Assembly: GCA_002392325.1 (NCBI GenBank)
Contig: DGGS01000038.1
Coordinates: forward strand, 1-5,630
Length of the DNA stretch: 5,630 nucleotides
Direction: 5' to 3'
Origin: Bacteroidales bacterium UBA3868
GTDB taxonomy: Bacteria; Bacteroidota; Bacteroidia; Bacteroidales; WCHB1-69
Shown: positions 1 to 3,932 of the stretch, in pieces
Layout: every line of letters starts with the position of its first letter
How positions within the stretch are numbered: position 1 is the first letter of the stretch
Program-made: the position numbers and the translations under genes
The notes under the pieces: model-generated
Databases searched by the model: none
Seen by the model: only the letters and a program-made list of their open reading frames with translations
What the model was told of the DNA's origin: nothing

Positions 1-32
1 TGGGTCTTTGGTTTTGTCTTATGTCCTTATTA

Positions 33-54
33 TCTCGTCTCACATCTCACATCC
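33..54. repeat. Degenerate TCTCACATC-type short repeat, copy 1
   Basis: A short run of imperfect TCTCGTC / TCACATC units lies directly upstream of the first promoter. The same kind of run occurs at 1324-1396, again just ahead of a promoter, and a shorter relative lies at 3454-3480. The units are too irregular and too closely packed to be CRISPR repeats with spacers. What they do is unknown; as short direct repeats they could serve as recombination points. Confidence 0.5.
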
Positions 55-64
55 ATTTTTCCCC

Positions 65-72
65 TATCTTTG
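65..72 (+). promoter_or_regulatory. Bacteroidetes-type promoter -7 box TATCTTTG and leader of the beta-barrel gene
   Basis: TATCTTTG matches the Bacteroidetes -7 consensus TAnnTTTG exactly. Transcription would begin around 77-80, giving a leader of roughly 30 nt that starts AACGAAAATGTTAACC and is rich in A up to the ATG at 110. No convincing -33 TTG element is seen upstream, where the sequence is a TCTCACATC-type repeat. The same box and leader recur at 1422 and 3719, which supports it as a functional unit. Confidence 0.7.
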
Positions 73-109
73 CCCCAACGAAAATGTTAACCATCAAAAA
101 ACACACATT

Positions 110-799
110 ATGAAACGAGCATTATTCACCACAGCTATTCTCGCCCTTCTGCTGATGTGCGGTGGGGTGGTGAAGGGACATGTTCAATACGACAATATCC
201 TTCAATCCGTATTGTTGTCCAAAGGCAAAAAGGTTAGTACAAGTTGTTATTTACCTCCCGCTGACAGTATGGAGTTTTACAAGTTTAGCGCAGGTTTGAA
301 TATCACTGTTCTCGGAGGTGGACCCTCAATTAAATACGGCATTTCTAAAAATTGTGTTTTTCAGACCGATTTCTTATCAGACTATTTCATCAATTACACC
401 TCTTTTGCCAGTGGTTTTGCAATATATATGAACGAGATTTCTCAGAATTTTTTGTTTCAGCATAAATTCTCAGAAAAAAATGGTGTTTCGTATTATTATA
501 TGATAGGGGGAGGCGCGTCAGGAGGAATGTCTCTTCTACGTCCGCACTTGTGGAAAATTGGAGCCTACCCCTTCTTTGGATTCGAATTCGCTTTAAAAGA
601 AAAAAAAATATCCTTTCAAATAGACATTAGACCAGGCTACGGATTGTTGCTGAAATCAGCTAACGCAAAACCATCCCGAGACTATCCTTTGAGAACATTT
701 TTCGCCATGGTCTTCTATATGAATCCTCCCGAACAATACCCTTATCACGGATACAATATTTCAGTGAATTTTGCGGTCAGATTTTGTAAATTAAAATAA
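110..799 (+). CDS. Secreted protein, probable outer-membrane beta-barrel, 229 aa
   Basis: The ATG at 110 is chosen because an in-frame upstream extension (to position 8) would run through the -7 box at 65-72, and because the 1467 gene has an almost identical start. Residues 1-23 are a Sec signal peptide (MKRAL then a Leu-rich core to MCGG), probably cleaved near residue 23. The rest has no recognisable enzyme motif. It alternates glycine- and aromatic-rich segments typical of small outer-membrane barrels, for example AGLNITVLGGGPSIKYGI (residues 61-78), GAYPFFGFEFAL (151-162), FQIDIRPGYGLLL (169-181) and a last strand NISVNFAVRF (216-225). The tail CKLK after the final strand is slightly unusual, since barrels commonly end on an aromatic residue. 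There is no T9SS sorting domain. Function is unknown; a surface or transport role is inference. A partner of the neighbouring T9SS cargo is possible but nothing shows it. Confidence 0.7.
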   Translation: MKRALFTTAILALLLMCGGVVKGHVQYDNILQSVLLSKGKKVSTSCYLPPADSMEFYKFSAGLNITVLGGGPSIKYGISKNCVFQTDFLSDYFINYTSFASGFAIYMNEISQNFLFQHKFSEKNGVSYYYMIGGGASGGMSLLRPHLWKIGAYPFFGFEFALKEKKISFQIDIRPGYGLLLKSANAKPSRDYPLRTFFAMVFYMNPPEQYPYHGYNISVNFAVRFCKLK

Positions 800-808
800 T
801 CCCAAACT

Positions 809-832
809 CTTATAAGTTATAAGAAATTTTTT
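809..832 (+). terminator. Weak terminator-like inverted repeat with T run after the beta-barrel gene
   Basis: CTTATAA and TTATAAG (809-815 and 817-823) form an AT-only inverted repeat ten bases after the stop codon, followed by AAATTTTTT (824-832). A realistic fold is a 5-bp stem with a 5-nt loop, so it would be a weak terminator at best. The T run also encodes the Phe-Phe of the signal-peptide-like reading of the following pseudogene, so the terminator look may be chance. Confidence 0.25.
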
Positions 833-1025
833 CTAATTATTACATTTATAATGGTGACAGTATATGTCAAAGCTCAAACGTACACACATGCCTTTGACAG
901 TGTGTTCGCTCATATCAGCAGAGCAGATGCAACAACTGGCATATTATACGAGCGAGTACTTCCCTTTGGAAACCTAACACAATATAATTCCCAATATGGA
1001 GACACGGGCATTGGAAACCACCACC

Positions 1026-1044
1026 ATTCCGCCTGCGGCGGAAT
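1026..1044. repeat. Inverted repeat ATTCCGCC / GGCGGAAT, tight hairpin
   Basis: ATTCCGCC (1026-1033) and GGCGGAAT (1037-1044) are perfect 8-bp arms around TGC. They sit at the start of the sorting-domain frame of the pseudogene, close to its frame junction. The same arms recur with an 11-nt loop at 3869-3899, so this may be a dispersed palindrome rather than a coincidence of coding sequence. Confidence 0.55.
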
Positions 1045-1181
1045 CCCCGACATTAACGGGCCAACAAAACATCACCGTGCACCCCAACCCCACAGACGAT
1101 ATGTTGCATGTGGCGGTCACGGGCGGCAACGCGAGAATCGCACACATTGAAATGTTCGACATGTTCGGGCGGCCCGTTTCC

Positions 1182-1209
1182 GCAGAGACGCACGGCCGTG
1201 CGTCTCTGC
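1182..1209. repeat. Perfect 28-bp palindrome inside a T9SS sorting domain
   Basis: The arm GCAGAGACGCACGG (1182-1195) is followed with no spacer by its exact reverse complement (1196-1209). It is read in frame as AETHGRASL between the FGRPV strand and the TVNTSDIPSG strand of the sorting domain, a loop where family members vary. It resembles dispersed palindromes of the type GTAGAGACGC found in many copies in some bacterial genomes, so it is likely an inserted repeat that kept the frame open. The homologous remnant at 3569 begins within the right arm of this palindrome. Confidence 0.8.
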
Positions 1210-1323
1210 CATCACCACAAACGACGGTTAACACATCCGACATCCCATCCGGCCTGTTCATCCTGCGCGTCACCCTGACCGATGGCACCGTGCAAAACAT
1301 AAAGGTGGCCAGAAAATGAAAAG

Positions 1324-1396
1324 TCTCTCGTCTTACATCTTACCCCACATCTCACACATCTCACATCTTACGTCACACCTCTCACGTCTCACGTCT
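1324..1396. repeat. Degenerate TCTCACATC-type short repeat, copy 2 (longest)
   Basis: About 73 bp of imperfect 7-11 bp units such as TCTTACATC, TCTCACACATC, TCTCACATC and TCTCACGTC lie between the pseudogene stop and the next promoter. The run ends in TCTAAAATCCAAA (1394-1406), a 13-bp string found again at 3461-3473. It contains no open frame of interest. Its position just before a promoter matches copy 1. Confidence 0.6.
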
Positions 1397-1421
1397 AAAA
1401 TCCAAAATCCAAATTTTTCCC

Positions 1422-1429
1422 TATCTTTG
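1422..1429 (+). promoter_or_regulatory. Bacteroidetes-type promoter -7 box TATCTTTG and leader of the first beta-helix gene
   Basis: An exact TAnnTTTG match is followed by CCCCAACGAAAATAGTAACC and an A/C-rich leader to the ATG at 1467. From 1419 to 1535 the DNA aligns without gaps to 62-178, with 18 differences counted by eye in 117 positions. No clear -33 element is seen in the TCCAAA-rich sequence upstream. Confidence 0.7.
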
Positions 1430-1466
1430 CCCCAACGAAAATAGTAACCAATAAAACACACACATT

Positions 1467-2369
1467 ATGAAACGGGCATTATTAACCACAGCATTTCTTA
1501 CCCTGCTGCTGATGTGCGGCGGGGCGGCGCGGGGTCAGAACGACACCCTTCCTGACATCATGATAGGAGGCATAGCCATCACGGAATCCAATGACAGCAT
1601 TGTTGGGGATTGTATATCCGGACATGTATCCTATGATGCGTTAACAAAGATTATGACTTTGGACAATGCCACCATATCAGAAAATGTATCATTTTGGAGA
1701 AACAGTCACATCAAAATCAAACTGTTAGGAAACAATTTCATCCAGAATCTATTCATTGGTCCCGATTCCTGCACTATTATCGGTCCTGGTCATTTGCAAG
1801 TTGGGACCGCGACAGAAGGTACGGCAATAGATGCCGCGCGAACATCTTTTCTTGGACTTATGGGAGGTGCGACGCTAAACATAACGGCTATGAATAAAGG
1901 AATAAACACTTTATACGACTATATTGGTGACGACAATCCGATATACCCGTTGTTTGCCATTGACAATAGCACGCTGACAATTACAGCCCCTACATGTTTC
2001 TTTTTAATACCATACTGGTCGTTGAACAATTGTCACATTGTGTCTCCTACAGGTGTGGTTTATGATTCCTATCATCATTGGCTGACACAAGACGGGAATA
2101 TGGTCATGTCAATGCATGATTACATGGAGATTCGACAGGGAATGGTGAATATTTTCGAGGAGGTGAAACCGAAATGGCGGGCAATTGGTATGGACGGCGG
2201 AATTCGTATAGACGGATTAACCCAAAACCAGACAATAGAAGTGTTAAATATTGCGGGTCAATGTGTTTATGTTGGAAAACCCCAAATGTCAGGCACTTTT
2301 ATCTCATTGAAATCAGGCATATATATAGTGCGTGTGGGAAAAGAAACTGTCAAAACAATTGTACAGTAA
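1467..2369 (+). CDS. Secreted beta-helix-like surface protein with T9SS sorting domain, 300 aa
   Basis: Signal peptide at residues 1-23 (MKRALLTTAF, Leu-rich core, ending AARG before Q24). The mature part (about 30-225) has the layout of an uncharacterised Bacteroidales surface family: ISGHVSYDALTKIMTLDNATI (50-70), LLGNNFI (86-92), TIIGPGHLQV (103-112), ATLNITAMNKGI (135-146), FAIDNSTLTI (163-172), LNNCHIVSPTGVVYD (186-200), then YMEIRQGMV (219-227). Such repeating short beta segments suggest a right-handed beta-helix. Residues 241-300 are a T9SS-type sorting domain: GGIRIDG, IEVLNIAGQCVYVG, LKSGIYIVRVGKETVK; the usual upstream PNP motif is missing, as in the 2470 gene. Export across the outer membrane and cell-surface attachment are expected from the family; ligand or substrate is unknown and no catalytic motif is visible. 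LLMC before the cleavage site is a poor lipobox because of Met at -1, so a lipoprotein is less likely. Confidence 0.8.
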   Translation: MKRALLTTAFLTLLLMCGGAARGQNDTLPDIMIGGIAITESNDSIVGDCISGHVSYDALTKIMTLDNATISENVSFWRNSHIKIKLLGNNFIQNLFIGPDSCTIIGPGHLQVGTATEGTAIDAARTSFLGLMGGATLNITAMNKGINTLYDYIGDDNPIYPLFAIDNSTLTITAPTCFFLIPYWSLNNCHIVSPTGVVYDSYHHWLTQDGNMVMSMHDYMEIRQGMVNIFEEVKPKWRAIGMDGGIRIDGLTQNQTIEVLNIAGQCVYVGKPQMSGTFISLKSGIYIVRVGKETVKTIVQ

Positions 2370-2408
2370 ACAAATACTTGATTGTATGAAAAAAATTGTT
2401 TGTTTACT
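2365..2408. repeat. Inverted repeat spanning the stop codon of the first beta-helix gene
   Basis: AGTAAACAAA (2365-2374) and TTTGTTTACT (2399-2408) are perfect 10-bp arms around 24 nt; the left arm includes the TAA stop. Inside, ATAC (2374-2377) and GTAT (2384-2387) could make a small alternative hairpin. There is no T run after it, so it is not a standard intrinsic terminator. It could act as a weak transcription end, protect the mRNA 3' end, or be a protein-binding site for the following gene. The AT-rich context makes chance possible. Confidence 0.35.
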
Positions 2409-2418
2409 TGAAATAATA

Positions 2419-2436
2419 CTTCTTTGCTTGTCTGCA
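2419..2436 (+). promoter_or_regulatory. Possible weak promoter and conserved leader of the second beta-helix gene
   Basis: CTTCTTTG (2419-2426) keeps only the TTTG half of the Bacteroidetes -7 box, and a TTTG at 2399-2402 could serve as an upstream element, though the spacing is short. The leader that follows is better supported: AACGAAAATATTAACC at 2437-2452 starts exactly 33 nt before the ATG, as AACGAAAATGTTAACC does for the gene at 110. Read-through from 1422 across the 100-bp gap is an alternative source of transcript. Confidence 0.35.
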
Positions 2437-2469
2437 AACGAAAATATTAACCCTTAAAATAATAACATT

Positions 2470-3411
2470 ATGAAAAAAAACATTGTTCAATCGTTTTTCT
2501 TGATTCTTCTTATACTGTTTTTTGTTTTGAACGGTCAATCACAATATCCATATATTCGTATTGCGGATGTTCAGGTCACCCCTAACAACCAAGACGACAT
2601 CACAAGTTCATACATATCGGGGACAATTCGCTATAATTCGGATTCTCACACCCTCACCTTCCAGAATGCCACGGTCTTACCCTGGACAAGTGGTGATCCC
2701 ATGGATTATAGCGGCTCCTGGGTGGTTTCAATAGGCGGACACAGTACTGTTGTAAACATTGAATTGATCGGGGATAATGAGATATCCGGATTATATCCCT
2801 TGGTTATCTATGAGGGAAGTTATAACATTATTGGTACAGGAACACTGACATTGAATTCCACCTATTTCGAGGGGATCAACTGTGATATCGATGTGCCATC
2901 TTTCACTATAACCGGCGGCGCACATGTGAATATTAATGTTCCTTCAAATTCTCCTCATTCTGGATTTGCAGGCTCAACGGGCGAATATGCCCACACAATT
3001 TTTGAGATGGATTCGAGCAGTCTGACCATCAACGCTGCAAAGTGTTTCAAAACCATTGAAGGGTTTCAGTTGCGCGGGTGCTGTGTGAGTTCACCCGAAG
3101 GTGCATATTATGATCATGACAGCTTGACATTGGTTACAGAATCCGGTGTTGTAAAAAATCATATGGAGATTCGCCCGGGGACGGTAGGTGTAGAAGAACA
3201 TTCTGCCAAGGGGCGTTTTGCATGGGGAGTTTTGGGTGGATTATATGTGAAAAATGAATCGGGAACGAGTCAACGGGTGGAAGTGCTGAACACGCTGGGG
3301 CAACATGTCGCCAGTGACATTTTACAAGCGGATAGGACATTCATTCCCATGCGCGCTGGCGCATACATTGTCCGCATAGGAGACAGATCCGCAAAGGTTG
3401 TGGTGTATTAA
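2470..3411 (+). CDS. Secreted beta-helix-like surface protein with T9SS sorting domain, 313 aa, paralogue of the preceding gene
   Basis: A different signal peptide from its neighbours, MKKN plus a Leu/Phe core, ends near NGQS before Q25. The mature part follows the same plan as the gene at 1467 in the same order: YISGTIRYNSDSHTLTFQNATV (48-69), IELIGDNEI (97-105), YNIIGTGTLTL (118-128), SFTITGGAHVNINV (144-157), FEMDSSSLTINAAKCF (178-193), LRGCCVSSPEGAYYD (201-215) and HMEIRPGTVGVEE (231-243). Residues 251-313 form the sorting domain: GGLYVKNESG, VEVLNTLGQHV, MRAGAYIVRIGDRSAKVVVY. The sequences are clearly related but far diverged, so this is an old duplication or separate acquisition, not a recent copy. 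A surface adhesin or binding role is inference. The 100-bp gap and conserved leader suggest it is expressed alongside the 1467 gene. Start chosen for the signal peptide and the conserved leader spacing. Confidence 0.8.
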   Translation: MKKNIVQSFFLILLILFFVLNGQSQYPYIRIADVQVTPNNQDDITSSYISGTIRYNSDSHTLTFQNATVLPWTSGDPMDYSGSWVVSIGGHSTVVNIELIGDNEISGLYPLVIYEGSYNIIGTGTLTLNSTYFEGINCDIDVPSFTITGGAHVNINVPSNSPHSGFAGSTGEYAHTIFEMDSSSLTINAAKCFKTIEGFQLRGCCVSSPEGAYYDHDSLTLVTESGVVKNHMEIRPGTVGVEEHSAKGRFAWGVLGGLYVKNESGTSQRVEVLNTLGQHVASDILQADRTFIPMRAGAYIVRIGDRSAKVVVY

Positions 3412-3453
3412 AGAACAAAAAAAATCAAGTATTATGTATCGTAATATATCGGG

Positions 3454-3492
3454 TCTAACATCTAAAATCCAAATTCTCAATTTTTATTATTG
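3454..3492 (+). promoter_or_regulatory. Degenerate repeat followed by a possible -7 box TATTATTG
   Basis: TCTAACATC and TCTAAAATCCAAA (3461-3473), then a T run, lead to TATTATTG (3485-3492), which differs from TAnnTTTG at one position. The order (TCTAAAATCCAAA, T run, -7 box) copies the arrangement at 1394-1429. It lies 77 bp before the sorting-domain remnant at 3569 and may be the promoter of the gene that was deleted there. The 157 bp from the stop at 3411 to 3568 otherwise shows no gene. An ATG at 3533 opens a short Asn/His-rich reading without a signal peptide. Confidence 0.35.
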
Positions 3493-3568
3493 CTCCAGCT
3501 AATAAATCAAATAAATCATCAAATTGAAGGCGATGAACAATAGACAAATAAACCATAACCACCATTTA

Positions 3569-3686
3569 GTCTCTGCCATCCCCACAAACCACGGTCAACA
3601 CCTCCGACATCCCCTCCGGCCTGTACCTCCTGCGCGTCACCCTGACCGACGGCACCGTGCGGAATGTGAAGGTGGTGAGACGATAA
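3569..3686 (+). pseudogene. Fragment of a T9SS sorting domain (last 38 codons)
   Basis: The reading frame from 3570 gives SLPSPQTTVNTSDIPSGL, then YLLRVTLTDGTVRNVKVVRR and TAA (3684-3686). It aligns without gaps to 1202-1319 with 18 differences by eye in 118 positions, most of them conservative or silent. A TAG at 3567-3569 closes the frame just before the homology starts, and the first two thirds of the domain (the PNP motif and FGRPV strand) are missing. Homology begins at GTCTCTGCC, which in the first copy is part of the right arm of the 28-bp palindrome at 1182-1209. It cannot be expressed as a sorting domain. It shows that another cargo gene of the same group once ended here. Its GC-rich composition contrasts with the AT-rich DNA to its left. 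Confidence 0.8.
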
Positions 3687-3710
3687 CCCTTCACCGTTCA
3701 CCGTGTACTC

Positions 3711-3739
3711 TTTTTCCCTATCTTTGCCCCAACGAAAAT
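3711..3739 (+). promoter_or_regulatory. Orphan copy of the local promoter (-7 box TATCTTTG at 3719-3726) and leader start
   Basis: These 29 bp are identical to 1414-1442, covering the T run, the -7 box and the leader start CCCCAACGAAAAT. After that the similarity ends and no signal peptide or ORF follows. Transcription to the right would begin near 3731-3734 and run into the hairpins at 3750-3803, then antisense into the 3' end of uvrB. It is either a dead remnant left by gene loss or the promoter of a small structured RNA. Confidence 0.6.
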
Positions 3740-3749
3740 CCTACGGGCA

Positions 3750-3803
3750 CCCCTTCTGGATTCAGAAGGGGAGTTAGTTTCTTGCGGCACTTTTGTGCCA
3801 CAA
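3750..3803 (+). other. Two adjacent hairpins downstream of the orphan promoter
   Basis: Hairpin 1 is CCCCTTCTG (3750-3758), loop GATT, CAGAAGGGG (3763-3771): a perfect 9-bp stem. Hairpin 2 is TTGCGGCAC (3782-3790), loop TTTT, GTGCCACAA (3795-3803): 8 of 9 pairs with a single C-A mismatch. Neither is followed by a T run, so they are not standard terminators, though together they could stop or protect a transcript. They lie about 16 nt after the predicted start from the 3719 promoter. No known riboswitch or RNA family is recognised. Confidence 0.5.
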
Positions 3804-3868
3804 TCATTATTTGCAGAGGAAAATCCTGATATTAGGTGTTGACCCAACTTGGCGGTCTGTTGATTAGG

Positions 3869-3899
3869 ATTCCGCCGTTCACTATGTTCACGGCGGAAT
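3869..3899 (-). terminator. Inverted repeat at the 3' end of uvrB, possible terminator
   Basis: ATTCCGCCGT (3869-3878) and ACGGCGGAAT (3890-3899) are perfect 10-bp arms with an 11-nt loop. Read on the - strand it lies 33 nt past the uvrB stop codon, where a terminator would be expected, and it would also face transcription arriving from the accessory genes. There is no T run on either side, so termination would have to be non-canonical. The arms share ATTCCGCC / GGCGGAAT with the inverted repeat at 1026-1044, so it may equally be a dispersed repeat. Confidence 0.4.
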
Positions 3900-3932
3900 G
3901 GTGTACGCGCCGAAAGAATTCATGAGGAAAGA

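Larger units (their letters stand above)
812..1319 (+). pseudogene. Decayed T9SS cargo gene: N-terminal piece and C-terminal sorting domain in different frames
   Basis: The 5' part reads in the frame of 851. Without a usable ATG before it, codons 812-883 still spell a signal peptide (KKFFLIITFIMVTVYVKAQ), so an original start near the ATA at 812 seems lost; the first ATG is 851, inside the hydrophobic core. It continues with FDSVFAHI and TTGILYERVLPFGNL, which resembles the mature start of long Bacteroidetes T9SS cargo proteins (established from general knowledge, not searched). Around 975-1000 the coding sense moves to the frame of 996, which is closed upstream by a TAA at 975. That frame carries a T9SS type A sorting domain: ITVHPNPTDD, then IEMFDMFGRPV, then SDIPSGLFILRVTLTDG, ending VARK and TGA at 1317-1319. 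The long middle of the usual protein is absent, so this is an internal deletion remnant rather than a single frameshift. The sorting domain is GC-rich compared with the AT-rich N-terminal part. A short expressed product cannot be excluded. Confidence 0.7.

Noticed and set aside
8..109. Longer start for the first gene, adding 34 residues upstream of the ATG at 110
   Set aside because: The extension runs through the TATCTTTG promoter box and leader, puts the signal peptide inside the protein, and disagrees with the matching start of the gene at 1467.
974..1300. Minus-strand ORF of 108 codons opposite the sorting domain
   Set aside because: It is the shadow of the T9SS sorting-domain frame, kept open by GC-rich codons and the palindrome. 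It has no recognisable domain or upstream signal.
1324..1396. CRISPR-like array
   Set aside because: The units are 7-11 bp, imperfect and contiguous, with no constant repeat length and no unique spacers, and no cas gene is present.
1512..1520. Lipoprotein lipobox (LLMC) in the signal peptides at 110 and 1467
   Set aside because: Met before Cys is a poor fit to the lipobox, and a T9SS sorting domain in the 1467 protein fits a signal peptidase I site better. Not fully excluded.
3524..3829. Forward ORF of about 100 codons across the remnant and orphan promoter
   Set aside because: It reads the sorting-domain fragment in the wrong frame, starts at TTG, passes through the promoter box and has His/Pro/Arg-rich low-complexity sequence.
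3841..3870. Integron attC-like core sites (ACCCAAC with a nearby GTTGATT)
   Set aside because: The second site does not fit GTTRRRY and the spacing and pairing of an attC hairpin are absent; no integrase is seen.
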